Shown here: positions 1-11,300 of the stretch, one piece after another
Numbering within the stretch: position 1 is the stretch's first letter
How the letters are laid out: every line of letters starts with the position of its first letter
DNA from: Colocasia esculenta
Taxonomy: Eukaryota; Streptophyta; Magnoliopsida; Alismatales; Araceae
Direction: 5' to 3'
DNA length: 64,000 bases
Assembly (NCBI GenBank): GCA_014218235.1
Contig: JACBKR010000783.1
Location: 186,001-250,000 of the forward strand
The notes under the pieces: generated by a model
What the model was told of the DNA's origin: nothing
What the model saw: only the letters and a program-made list of their open reading frames with translations
Database searches by the model: none
Made by a program: the position numbers and the translations under genes

Positions 1-75
1 AGAACTTTCATTTGGAGGTGTTAGTCTTTAACTAGATGGCTTTGATTCAAGAGTATAGACGAAAAGGGAAAAAGT

Positions 76-1425
76 TTGGATACTTCCAATCACGAGGAAC
101 CCACTGTTGGAGCACAAGACACCCTAACTAGTGATCCCCAAGGATCTTTTGCCACTTCCGACTTTACTGCATTTATGCAGTTGTTTCAAGGTTTTGTGCA
201 GACCATGATGAGGAACCCTGGTACTCCCCAACTAGATAGGGGAGTAGGAATATCATTGATAGAGAAATTCAAGAAAATGGGACCTCCAGCTTTTACTAGA
301 ACCAATCAACCGGAAGAAGTAGAAGGTTGGATCAGGGAAATGAAGAAGATTTTCACAGCTATAACCTATAAGATGTGCAGAGGAGGTAGGGGTGTAAACG
401 GAACCCGATATTCCGACCCGATTTCGATAAAAAATATCAATTTCGGAATCGGAATATGATATCGATAGCTTATCGGAATCGGTATCGGATATTCCGATAA
501 GTTATCAGAATCGGAATCGGAATTAAAAAATAATCGAAATCGATATTGGTATCGGTTATTCTGATAAATTATCATAAACTCAAGGTAAAATTATGGTAAA
601 CACCTTACCTTATCGGAAATTTTGGTTCCGGTAATGTTATCGGAATCGGAACTAACCATTCTTATCGGAATCGGAATCATATTTCGGTTATCGGAATCGG
701 AATCTGTGTTTCCGGTTCCGAACCCGACCCATTTGCAGCCCTAAGAGGAGGATAAGGTGACCCTAGCCACCTACATGTTTCAAGATAGGGCTAATGACTG
801 GTGGTAATGCATGATGATAAACATCTTCAAGGGCAGGACTAATGATATCTATTGGGAGGAATTTTTGCAAGTATTATATGAGAAGTACACCCCTCAGTAC
901 ATCAAGGACAAGAAAGAGCAAGAGTTTCTTTAGCTAGAGCATAAGGGTTTGAGCGTATCTGAATATGAAGCTATGTTCACCTGTTTGGAAAAATATGCAC
1001 CCCACATATGCAGTGATGAAGTCAGAAGAGTAAAGAAATTTGTTAGAGATTTGAAGCCCGGTGTGTGCAGTAGGGTGGCACCTATGGATCCTCAGACTAT
1101 GACTGCTTCTTCGAGGATAGCCTTTATAGTCGAAGCGGAATATGAGAAGTATGTCAAGGACAAAGGTGCTAGACCTGAGAAGAAAAGGAGCTTGCCTGAG
1201 AAGGGCAAGAAGGAGGAGAACAAGAAGCCTTTTACAGGGCACTCAGAAGGAGGAGGCAGTAAGAGATGGCCAGTTTATGCTTAGTGCGACAGAAGACACC
1301 CCGAGATTGAATGTTGGAAGACAATTGAGAGATATTTTGGTTGTGGCCAGACAAGACACATGGTTAAGGACTGCCCTCATCCTCAACAGTAGCAAGCCTC
1401 AAGGTAACAACCCTGAGGGCAGGCC
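76..1425 (+). pseudogene. gag (retrotransposon gag domain and zinc knuckle), broken
   Basis: Reading frames at 76-386, 750-1270 and about 1290-1400 together give a gypsy gag. A capsid-like region (PPAFTRTNQPEEVEGWI, then DRANDWW and YTPQYIKDKKEQEF) is followed by a lysine-rich linker and a degraded zinc knuckle near 1340-1375. The knuckle keeps C-G...H...C but its first cysteine is replaced by phenylalanine. In-frame stops (for example after DWW near 807) and a 357-bp MITE inserted at 387-743 disrupt it. Removing the MITE and one 8-bp duplication rejoins the gag alignment, so the MITE arrived after the retrotransposon. Confidence 0.75.
387..743. mobile_element. hAT-type MITE, 357 bp, 8-bp TSD AGAGGAGG
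   Basis: The ends are inverted repeats: 5' TAGGGGTGTAAACGG against TAGGGCTGCAAATGG on the opposite strand. The element is bounded by perfect 8-bp duplications AGAGGAGG at 379-386 and 744-751, as expected of the hAT superfamily. The interior has no coding capacity and is made of many copies of a TCGGAA/TTCCGA motif (ATCGGAATCGG-like). It belongs to the same family as the elements at 52236-53050 and 52541-52970. Confidence 0.9.
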
Positions 1426-1437
1426 AGAGTTTTTGCC

Positions 1438-1770
1438 TTGACCAAAGAAGAAGCAAGAGAATCATCTACTGTGGCTGAAGGTATTCTTCTAATTGAGGGA
1501 GTACATGCCAGAATTTTATTTGATCCGGGGGCCACTCATTCTTTTATATCTCACAAATTTGCTAACTTGTTGAAAAAGGAAGTAGCTTTACTTGATGAGG
1601 GTATGACTCTTGACTGTTCCACTGGTCAGATAACTACCCTATCCTCAGTCATTCCTAGTGTAAGTATAAGAATTGGGGACCATGAAATCCCTGCTTATGT
1701 GTACATACTTGATATGTAAGATTATGATATGATTCTTGGAATGCACTAGTTAGCTAATCATTTTGCAGTG
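1438..1770 (+). pseudogene. Retroviral-type aspartic protease of the gypsy element, broken
   Basis: The frame from 1438 contains the segment VHARILFDPGATHSFISHKF, the gypsy protease active-site region. The usual D-S/T-G-A reads D-P-G-A here, a change at the residue after the catalytic aspartate that would be expected to impair activity. The frame continues to YVYILDM and then hits a stop at 1717-1719, where intact elements continue toward a DYDMILGM motif; that motif is still readable just after the stop. Confidence 0.75.
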
Positions 1771-2129
1771 CTAGATTGTCGAAATAAGACTTGACCTTTG
1801 AGAAACCTGGAGTAAAAAAAAAGTTTAGTTACCAATGTCCTAAGAGTTGCAACCCCAAGAACTTAATATCAGCCCTCAAGGCCATGAAATGGTTAAGAAG
1901 TGGGTGTCAGCAGTACTGACTTGTGTGCTTTCAATTCTCTATGAGAATAAGAAGCAATCCGTCAGGGCATAAAAGTTGTAAACGAATTTTCTGATATTTT
2001 TTCTGATAGTTTGTCAGACCTCCCTCCTCGTAGAGAGATTGACTTATCTACTGAACTCATGCTGAGCACCTTGCCAATGTTTATAGCTCCCTATAGATTG
2101 ACACGATTGAGCTTGCAGAATTAAAGAAG

Positions 2130-2705
2130 TAATTGCAAGAGTTTATAGATTTGGGTTACATCAGGCCTAGCGTGTCACCTTGGGGAGCCCTAGTCTTGTT
2201 TGTCAGGAAGAAAAATGGATCCATTAGGTTGTGTATAGATTACGGGAAATTAAATCAAGTAACTATGAAAAACAAGTACTTGTTACCTAAAATTGATGAA
2301 CTGTTTGACCAACTTCAATCTACAGTTGTGTTCTCTAAGATAGATTTGAGGTATGATTATCATCAACTCAGAATTAGGGAGGTAGATATTCCCAAGACTA
2401 TGTTTAGAACCTGTTATGGACGCTATGAATTTCTAGTGATGCCTTTTGGGTTAATCAATGCACCAACAATGTTCATAGATTTGATGAATAGAAAATTTCA
2501 ACCCTACTTGGATAAATTTGTGATGGTGTTTGTAGATGATGTTCTATCTTACTCTCCCACCGAGGAAATGCATGTTGAACATCTAAGGATAGTATTAGAA
2601 ACTTTGCGGAAGAATCAACTTTATGTTAAATTCAGCAAATGTGGATTTTTGGCAATCATAAGTACAATTTGTGGGGCATGTGATTTCAGGGAATCAATTG
2701 AGTTT
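2130..2705 (+). pseudogene. Reverse transcriptase domain of the gypsy element, truncated
   Basis: One open frame covers most of the RT palm and fingers: RLCIDYGKLNQVT, VFSKIDLRYDYHQLRI, FRTCYGRYEFLVMPFGL and the catalytic box VFVDDVLSYS (usual form YVDD or FIDD). It degrades after the KCGF segment. The expected thumb and connection region is missing, and sequence jumps to RNase H near 2705, indicating an internal deletion. Confidence 0.85.
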
Positions 2706-3035
2706 TGATGCAGTCTTGTACGGTAGTGGCTTATACCTCCAGACAACTAAAAGACCATGAAAATAACTATGCAACTTATGATTTAGAGTTGGCAGCTATT
2801 GTGCATGCACTTAAGGTTTGATGTCAGTATCTTTATGGAGAGTAATTTGAGGTATTCACTGACCATAAGAGTTTGATGTACATATTCTCTCAGAAGGATC
2901 TAAATCTGAGGCCATGCAAATGGTTAGAGTTGCTGAAGGATTTCGACTTCTCAGTGAATTACCACCTAGGAAAGGTTAATGTTGTGGCTAATGCTCTAAG
3001 CAGGGAGAGGCTTATGACATTGTAATTGCATCAGC
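2705..3035 (+). pseudogene. RNase H domain of the gypsy element, broken
   Basis: Translation across 2712-3025 gives VVAYTSRQLKDHENNYAT, then DLELAAIVHALKV, YLYGE, FTDHKSLMYIFSQKDLN, LELLKDFDFSVNYHLGK and NVVANALSR, the diagnostic RNase H and tether motifs of Ty3/gypsy elements. Stops occur at about 2820 and 2845. The N-terminal part of RNase H is absent through the deletion shared with the RT end. Confidence 0.8.
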
Positions 3036-3419
3036 ATTGGAGAGAGATGGATAAATTGATCGCTCACTCCCCTAGTTAGGAAGTAAGGAGTTTTAGGCTT
3101 GTTGGTTTGAAGGTGGGATCTGCACTTATTGGCCAAATCAGGAAGGCCCAGTTGAAAGACCAAATCTTGCAGGGATTAATAAGTAGGCCAGGTTTTGTTA
3201 GAGATGACTTGGGAGTTTGAACAAGGAATGAAGGATGTGTATCCCCAATTATTTGGTAAGTAAACTTTGAAATTTTGAAGAAGAAATTTATTTAAGAGGG
3301 TATAATTGTAATATCTTGTATGTGGGACCTTAGGTTCAGAACCTCTAAGCCTACCTTTAAACGTTTGTTTTTGAACTTTGACAGTCTAGCTAAAGATACT
3401 ATTTTTACCCCATAAATGT

Positions 3420-4236
3420 AACCATATTTAGTCACCAATCGATGTTTGGTAGTCAGCAATCAATGTTTTAATCACCAATCGATAGTTTGTAGTCAGCAAT
3501 CGATGTCTTAGTTAGAAATCGATGTTTGGTAGTCAGCAATCGATATTTTAGTCACCAATCGATGCTTTGTCGTCAGCAATTGGTGTCTTAGTTAGCAATC
3601 AATGATTTGTAGTTAGCAATCGATGTTTTAGTCACCAATTGATGCTTTGTAGTCAACAATCGATGTCTTAGTTGGCAATCGATGTTTTAGTCACCAATCG
3701 ATGTTTGGTAGTCAACAATTGATGTTTTGATCACCAATCGATGCTTTGTAGTCAGCAATCGATGTCTTAGTTAGTAATCGATGTTTCATAGTCAGCAATC
3801 GATGTTTTAGTCACCAATAGATACTTTGTAGTTAGCAATTGATGTCTTAGTTAGTAATCGATGTTTGGTAGTCATCAATCAATGTTTTAGTCACCAATCG
3901 ATATTTTGTACTTAGCAATCAGTGTCTTAGTTAGCAATTGATGCTTTGTAGTAAGCAACCGATCTTTTAGTCATTAATCGATGCTTTGTAGTTAGCAATT
4001 GATGTTTGGTAGTCAGCAATTGATGTTTTAGTCACCAATCAATGTTTAGTAATCAACAACCGATGTTTTAATCATCAATCGATGCTTTGTACTCAGCAAT
4101 CGATGTCTTGGTTAGCAATCGATGTTTTAGTCACCAATCGATGCTTTGTAGTCAGCAATTGATGTCTTAGTTAGCCTTCGATGTTTTAGTCACCAATCGA
4201 TGCTTTGTAGTAAGCAATTGATGTCTTAGTCACCAA
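3420..4236. repeat. Minisatellite with alternating 21/19-bp units around ATCGATG
   Basis: About forty degenerate units share a core (GTCA/GTTA)(C/G)CAATCGATG. Unit starts alternate 21 and 19 bp apart (3431, 3452, 3471, 3492, 3511 and on), giving a 40-bp dimer and often an 80-bp four-unit pattern with spacers TTTGGTA, TTTTA, CTTTGTA and TCTTA. There are no unique spacers. The array lies within the presumed LTR. Confidence 0.9.
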
Positions 4237-4251
4237 TCGATGTTCTAGTTG

Positions 4252-4500
4252 AAGGAAAACTTCGTATATGATGAGGTGAAGCTTCGGCTGATCAATTTTC
4301 ATCGTTGTTGGTCGAAGTGAAACTTCCTATATAACGATGTGTAGTTTCGACTGGTCAATTTTCATCGTTGTCAATCGAAGTGAAACTTCGTATATGACAA
4401 AGTGAAGCTTCGATTTGTTAGTTTATATCACTGTCGGTTAAAGTACGACTTTGTATATGACGAAGTGAGGCTTCGTATATGACAAAGTTAGCTTCGACTG
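4252..4500. repeat. Second tandem array, four units of about 62 bp
   Basis: Units begin near 4252, 4314, 4377 and 4439. Each contains a CGAAGTGAAACTTC-type element followed by a GTGAAGCTTCGACTG-like element and TTTTCATCGTTGT. The motifs are partly self-complementary (GAAGCTTC). The array follows the ATCGATG minisatellite directly and lies in the same presumed LTR. Confidence 0.75.
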
Positions 4501-5000
4501 ATCCTGACCAAAACTAGTATGATGAAGTTACTGAAGAGTGCAAATCTTTTTGTGGAGTAATGAAAAATATTATATTAATGAGATAATAGTGATATTAAGT
4601 ATATATTAAGAATTTTATGATAAGTACGAATTTTGTCCTCATCGGTATTAAAAGGTTAATACTCATAATGGTTCAGCAAGAGCTCCCTTTCGTTCTCCAA
4701 TCTATATGACCATTGTTCAGTAATCGATTGGCCTCCAGTCAAAGTTTCTTTGTTCTCCAATAAAAAATTTCCCTGTCCTCTAATCGAATCAGAGTTGAGT
4801 ATAATCTCTTAGTGCTTGTTCTTTTGTCAGACTATTGGCAATGGTCATCATCACCTGACCCCTTTGGCTTGTCAACTTTCTGGCATAGACCTCTATGCCT
4901 GTTAGAACAACTCATACCTTTTCCAGAGATCATGTTGTTGGCCTGTGAAAAACCTTCAACTCATCATCCCATCAGTCATCTCCAGTGGATTAGTATCTTC

Positions 5001-6204
5001 CTTTAGCTTGCATGTTGACCAGGTGTCTGAATTCTCTTGTTAGTATCACCCCCTTTGAACTTTAACCCCTTTTATAGCATTGGTGACCATCCTTCCAGCC
5101 AACCTTCTATCTTTTGCTGCTGGGAAAACTGAAGGTTAGAACTTGGAGTCGTTGCAGTTTCGTGGCAGAGTTGGCCTCCCAATTTTCAAGTGGAGCTTTG
5201 GTTGGATTTTCCTTCCCACACTAAAGTAGGCATAACCAATCCCTTCATTGACTCCTTTAGAAGTCTCTCTTTAACTCCTCAGTACAGTGTTGTTTATGAA
5301 CTTGCATGTTTGATTCAGAAACCTAATTTGAACCCTTTTCGGATAACCTTTGAGAACCCTATGTCTGATTGTCTTGGCAATGTATTTTGACCTTTCTCTC
5401 TCTCTCTCGGGTGGTTAGGACTTCTCATGGTTGGCATCATGCATGAGGGATTAGCCGTGACAACAGTTTCATCCCACAAATCAAATGTGGGTGGCTAGAC
5501 TCACTAAGTTGGGCATTGTTAGTATGTATGTATATGTAAACATCCTGTTTCGGCAGGTGGTCAGCTATATGCTATTCATCCCCATGAGAGCTTTGCTGAT
5601 GCCATTCAATTTGTATGAATTTGAATTCCTGCCAAGTAATCATGTTTTCGAAACGTAATACATGCAATCCAGTAAACATGCAACCTGCTAAGTTTTCCTT
5701 GCAATGTACTCTTTGTGTAATTTTTGTGCTTCTGTAACCTCTTAAGTTGTGTCATATTCCATACTCTTATGCTTTACATCTTGCTGGTTTGCCTACTGAG
5801 TTTCTTTAGAACTCATGTCTTTGTTTGAACCCATTTCAGATTTTTCACCTTGACGTGGTTCTCTCAACAAGCCAACCCTTTTGTTACGTAAATGTTTTAG
5901 GCTGGGCGACCTTAAGGATTTAAAATTGTGTTTAAGTTGTGGTCGTGCCATCTTTTGTATTCATAATTTTTCTTGGCATGTAACTAATGAACAAACTATG
6001 GTATTGTATCTATGCTTTTGTGTGTACTGGTGTGGTGCAGAGAACTAAAATTAATATTTTTTACCATGTACTGCTCTTGTGATTGGTCTGCATAAGTATT
6101 TTATGCAACACATAAGACCTTTCCATAACAGTGTGTGTAAGATGCTTCCGTATTGTGTGTGTGTGTGTGTCACCTCTTAACCGGTCGGGAGGGGTGTCAT
6201 GTCA
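5001..6204. other. Intergenic, no gene recognised
   Basis: Short open frames here show no recognisable domain. A CT run lies near 5393-5408 and a GT microsatellite near 6154-6170. The left part may still belong to the gypsy LTR or to an older insertion. Confidence 0.5.
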
Positions 6205-6660
6205 CTACATTAGGTGAGTCTAGCCCAGGTCGAATTCATTAATATGAAATCCCAAGTCCGACTCGAGCTATGTCAGGTCAGGTCGAGCAGGGTCCGATGT
6301 TTTTACAAAAAAATGAAGTTCGACTAAGACCTGACCAAGTCCGAATATTTAAATAAAAAATTTAAATTAATAAAGGAGAAAAAAATTTAAATCAATTAAG
6401 TAGAGTTTTGATGTTAATTACTTAATTTATTTGAAAAGAGGGTTTTTAATTTTTAAGTAAATAAAATAATATAATTTTAACTAAATAAAAATTAAGATTT
6501 GAAAAGAGAAAAAATAGAATTGATCGGACCAGTTCGTCGAGCTGAACTCAAAATTCGAGTTCAACTCGTGGGCCTAATCGAACTAGATTCTTAGATCCGA
6601 CTAAAAATTTACTAGCCGGTCAAACCCGCTGACTTATCTCATCAGCATGATCCATTGATA
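6205..6660. mobile_element. hAT-like MITE remnant
   Basis: The right end reads on the reverse strand as AGGGCTATCAATGGATCATG, resembling hAT MITE termini of the AGGGNTRTCAATGG type. The interior is AT-rich (about 6340-6510) between GC-richer arms with repeated CAGGTCGA/GGTCGAG and TCGAGTT motifs. I could not match a left terminus or an 8-bp duplication, so the boundaries are approximate. Confidence 0.4.
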
Positions 6661-7274
6661 GCCCTGATTGGAAGTGATATTCTTCACTTATATAAAAAAA
6701 AAGAGTTTAACATATGATACATACAAGTTTAAATATCACCCCCCCCCTCCCGGGCATTACTTATAAGAAACTAAAACTGCCCATATATTTTAGGTTCCAA
6801 ATGTAATACTGCATGCAACTCCTTTTCAATGTGTACTTCTTATGGGTTTTTCTTTTTAATACCAAAACGTTCATGTACTTTACAGTCGTCCAAACAAAAG
6901 CAATCCTTCGCTTTACCAAAGGAAAACTCACCATTTCAAAACCATCTTTTTTTTTTTAGACCGGAGGAAACAAAATCTTAAGACCAATTTGCAAATGGGT
7001 CCGAAAACTGGCCCTGGTGCACTAAAATGTCAGGGTCACATGAACACCTCCGTTCTCTTTTTCTTCCACATGAATCGAATCGGACGACCAGTTGGTCCAC
7101 GGATGGCCCCCCATAAAAGAGGACCTCATTCCATTCTTTAGATCCCCCCCAAACTTTGACTGGCTTTCTCCTCGTCTCACAGTATTATCTCTCACCAAGA
7201 AATATTTAATAATAAATTTATTTTTGGTTGTTTACATAAAAAGTAATAAGATTTAAACGATACCGATCATATAT

Positions 7275-7443
7275 CTTAAGAGAAATGTTAATTATTCGGA
7301 CATTCGGATAACTGGTCGAACTGGATCGCCCGCGCGGCCGACCTGATTGGTCAATCGCACGTGGGCTCCACGAGGATGCGGCGTGGGACCCATGCGGCCG
7401 ATCCAACTCACGCTGGCTATCCGGATAGCTAGTATTTCTCATG
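7275..7443. mobile_element. Short inverted-repeat element (MITE-like)
   Basis: The two ends are imperfect inverted repeats: 5' GAGAAATGTTAATTATTCGG against GAGAAATACTAGCTATCCGG on the reverse strand. They enclose about 100 bp of GC-rich DNA containing ATTGGTCAATCGCACGTGGG. There is no coding capacity. A repeated TCTTAA lies near both ends, but the exact TSD is unclear. Confidence 0.5.
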
Positions 7444-7949
7444 TCTTAAATCGTGTCACTCGACTCATTAAACAAAGATACTTAATATAATATTGTTTTG
7501 TCACGCACTTAAATATGTAGTAAATATGAGTCGATAACATTGGCATCCCAAAAGATGAAATTAGGGTCGGTGTGGCACATATCATGCTAAAGATCAAACG
7601 ATCTCGGTATGATTCGGCATGATACATATAAATAGTATTTTTTTAAAAAAAAATTATTTGAAGAAATTTGAGATGTATCTATATAATATGATATAATATA
7701 TTTATATATCATATTCGTATCAACACAAATTTGACACGGCCGAGTCACAAGTCGCACTGAGAACTACATCTTATCTATTTTTTAATATTTAATGAATAAT
7801 ATAACATGCTCTGGTCTAGTGTATCTTATTTATTGTTCTCCAGTTCCAGTTGGCGAGATTGGGAATTTAATATTATTTACCGGGTTTAATTATTGTTTTT
7901 TAAGAATCCGGGGGGAGCTCGCCTGTTGCGTCTGTTTACCTTTTTGCCC

Positions 7950-8357
7950 ACTCTTTTTACCCCTCTCGTCTCGTGGTAAAAAATAAAAAAATAAAAAAAT
8001 CTTAATTTTAAACCCCTCTCTTCTCTCCTTCCCCCGGGTGGTCGCTCCTCTCTTTCTTTCCTCCGTGGGGTTTAAACCTCTGTAGCGATCGGGCAGGCCG
8101 AGATTATTAAAACCAAGACCTTTCCCCTCCTCGCCCTCGGCTCGACCCTTCTCCGCCGCTGTGCCGCTTCTGGCTTTTGATCTTTTTCCTCCCCGAGGGG
8201 TAAAAGGAGGCATCGAGGCCCCCCCAAATCAGTCATATCTCGGTCGGCTTGCTCTGTTCGATCCCTTTCCTCGCTGTGTCTGCGCCGCTTTGTTCCCCTT
8301 TCCACGCGGGGAGGGGAGGAGGGGGCGAGGGAGGCGGGGGGTGGAGGAATTAATCCG
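7950..8357 (+). promoter_or_regulatory. Presumed promoter and 5' UTR of transportin-1
   Basis: This stretch becomes pyrimidine- and GC-rich (CTCTCTTCTCTCCTTCCCCC near 8015-8035, and several C/G tracts) directly upstream of the 8358 start codon, as expected for a housekeeping plant 5' region. No clear TATA box was identified. Open frames here are compositional and carry no recognised domain. Confidence 0.4.
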
Positions 8358-11300
8358 ATGGCGGCGGCGGCGGCTGTGTGGCAGCCGCAGGAGGAGGGGT
8401 TCCGCGAGATCTGCGGGTTGCTGGAGCAGCACATCTCGCCGACTTCCGATCAGCCCCGCATATGGGAGCAGCTCCAGCGCTACAACCAGTTCCCCGATTT
8501 CAACAATTACCTGGCGTTCATCCTCACCCGGGGCGAGGTGTTTCCCTGTGCCCGTGTTTGCAAACCCCCTTCTTTTGTCGGTCAGTTCTCGTGTGTATGT
8601 GATTCCAGTTGGAGTTGCTCCTGGATTCAAAAGACTTCTTTTTCTCGTTTATTTCGTTTTCTGGTGATGCGGCGGACGTTGTGTCGTCTCTTTGGCGGTT
8701 ATTTTTGCAGTTTTCTCGCATTGCGATTAATTAGGGTGGAAATTTGAGTTTTTTTTCCCCTTATAATGCGGTGTTGATGGCGGAAAAATCTTATGGGGTT
8801 TGGGAGTGCGACATCAGCTTCATTGGCCAGTCACAGATAGTTCCCAATCAATTGACTGTACAAGCAAGAATCTGCTCCCCAAGTGCTTGTTGAGGTTGCA
8901 GTTATGCTTGTTATCTCCCAAGTCTGATCAATCGAAGTCCAGAAATGCAAAATTCTGAAGTCTACAGATCATATCCCGGAATTTATACTTGCCGAAAGTG
9001 AATGGTACCGACATCTATATGATGACTTCATGTAGAAGAAGAAGAAGAAATGCCACTGTAAAGTCGGAAAATAAGAACTGCTTCTCTTAATAAACTACGA
9101 GTACTGTTTTGTGTTTAGGTGATTCATGATTTAGACATTGCTTTGGCGACAGTAATATAAAGCACAAAACATAAAACCGTGCTGCTTCCTCACTGAAGAA
9201 GACAATAGGTTCACCTTAAGGCTTTTCTTTATGCTCTTCTTTGGTGGTTCTTGAAGGAGCTATTGTGCCTTTCTATGGAGGACCTTTTTCGTGTGCTTAG
9301 AGAAGGCCGTTCTTGCCAAAATCCTGAGTGCTGATTTTCAGAGCCTTTTTTTAGCCCATTTTCATGCTATGTTCATTTCTGTTTTTCCTTGTGAATCGTC
9401 CGGAAGGCTGCAGTTCTTAGTCTAAACTCTGAAACTATTATTTGAAACCTAAAATAATCAACATTAATGCAATAGCTGGTCTCTCACATGAACAACAATA
9501 TTCACCATTATTTCTTTTGCCACTTTTTTTGGTGTGGAAGTTTACGTTTTGTCTTCTATAACAGGGAAAACCACTGGAAATAAGGCAGGCTGCGGGTCTT
9601 CTTCTCAAGAACAATTTGAGAACAGTTTTCAGAGCCATGTCTCCTTCTTACCAACAATACATAAAGTCGGAGTTGTTGTCTTGTTTAGGAGCTCCAGAGA
9701 GGCACATAAGGTCTACAGTTGGAACAGTCATTAGTGTTATTGTTCAGCAGGGACGGATTTTTAGCTGGCCAGAGCTGTTGCAAGCTCTGCTTCATTGCCT
9801 GGACAGTAATGATTTTAATCACATGGAGGGTGCATTAGATGCTTTGTCTAAGGTATGTCCTCATCATCCATTTAAGTTCTTCCAATTTTCTGTCTTCTTT
9901 CATCAGTAACATGTACCAGTATAAGGTGCATCCTCCACACTTATTGAATTTATACTACTGCATTTCTACATGTTTGGGAAATCTGACTAGAAAACAAATA
10001 CTGGAGATAACTTATCATATGCTTGTGCCAGTACTGGGTGGTGGAGCCTCCTGCTGCCTTGGACTAATGGCAGTTGCCTCAATTCTTGATCCCTATTTAG
10101 TCCTTACCCTCACCTGAACCTTTTTTTAGTGCTGTAACTTACAAAAAATGTCAATATGTATGAATAACTAAAAAGAGGGCAAAAAAATAGTAACTTATGT
10201 ACCTAGTGGTTTATGGTGGTGACTTGTGAATCCCTCATAACCCTGTAATATCTGTAGGGATAGTGATATTCATTATGGGTGGTGATTTATCATCACAATG
10301 CCACCCTATTTTTACTATTTAGTATGTTCACTTGAATGAAGATTTCAGAAGTGTATTGGAAACCTAAACATGTGATGTATTTACCTATATACTGTTAGAT
10401 GTTAGAATAAGAGAGTGCCTAGTATCAAAAAGAAAGAGCATGTCCAACATAGCTGTAAGCCTGTAATTGATGCTTGTTAAGATATGTCCCGACAAGTGGG
10501 CGTTAGGATTGGGCTGGAAAACCCTTCCAGGACTCATGTCCTGATCAAAATCTGGTTGATGGGACAAGTCTTGATGATGGTGGTTGTGACAATGAATTAG
10601 ATGGGGAAGAACCAAGTTTTCATTGCTTATAAAATGTATGAGGTGGAAATGACCCTTGGAAAAATTCTAGAGGTACTGGATGGTTGCCTCTAAAGTTTCA
10701 TCCGATATCATCTGGGACAATGTCCTTCATTTGTGATAGGGTGAGCAAGGATGAGGGTGTCGGTTTCGGTTTCGGGTAGGGCCGAAACCGAAACGGTTTC
10801 GGTTTCGGACGAAACCGTCCGAAACCTATAAAAGTTGACAAAAAAATTGTAAAAAAAACTCAAATAAATCTGTAAAAATATAAAAATTCATCACAACACA
10901 AAAAGAACCAGTGGACATGCATATAAGATTGAAAAAAATTGGATTAAGTGACAGATATATGTGGGTGACATGTTAATGGAATATTCGATGCATATTAAAG
11001 AGTTAAACAATAAACATGGAGTGATGTTGTCGTCTTGCACTATTATAAATATTACAAACACAATAATTGCATTTTACTTTCTTTTTCCTAGCATCAACTA
11101 AAGTGATATGAGCCCACCCCGGATCATCCAGTCCCTGGCTTTGCTCTTCTCTAGCTCTAGCCATGGTCCTACAATAAAAAAATAAAGCACAAAAATATGT
11201 AAGTAGAATGACATAAAAGACTGCTTGGAACCTAAAACAATCAAACATATCACTTATTGTTCAAATGTGGAGCCCGAACTCTCAAATGTGCGCCTTCGCA

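Larger units (their letters stand above)
1..5000 (+). mobile_element. Decayed Ty3/gypsy LTR retrotransposon, 5' end outside window
   Basis: The order gag, aspartic protease, reverse transcriptase and RNase H on the plus strand, followed by a purine-rich tract (about 3290-3306) and a TGTAATATC start typical of plant gypsy LTRs, identifies a Ty3/gypsy element. Many stops and frame changes break the polyprotein. RT runs directly into RNase H after an internal deletion, and no integrase motifs are seen between RNase H (ending near 3030) and the LTR. The 5' LTR lies before position 1. The right limit is approximate because I could not find a clear LTR end. The element is inactive and non-autonomous. 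Confidence 0.8.
3307..5000 (+). repeat. Probable 3' LTR of the gypsy element (right limit uncertain)
   Basis: The LTR is inferred to start at TGTAATATC (3307), directly after the purine-rich tract. It contains two tandem arrays (3420-4236 and 4252-4500) and AT-rich sequence with possible TATA-like motifs near 4645. I could not find a convincing CA terminus or TSD because the 5' LTR and its flank are outside the window. The stretch 4500-5000 has no other identity that I can see. Confidence 0.5.

Noticed and set aside
1..3300. Endogenous pararetrovirus instead of a retrotransposon
   Set aside because: No movement or coat-type viral domains are seen; a purine tract followed by a TGTAATATC LTR start and the gypsy gag/protease motifs fit Ty3/gypsy.
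3420..4236. Regular repeats suggesting a CRISPR array
   Set aside because: Units are contiguous and degenerate with no unique spacers, and the context is a plant LTR retrotransposon.
8072..8667. Several overlapping open frames around the transportin start
   Set aside because: GC-rich composition keeps multiple frames open; only the frame starting at 8358 matches a protein family and continues in exon 2.
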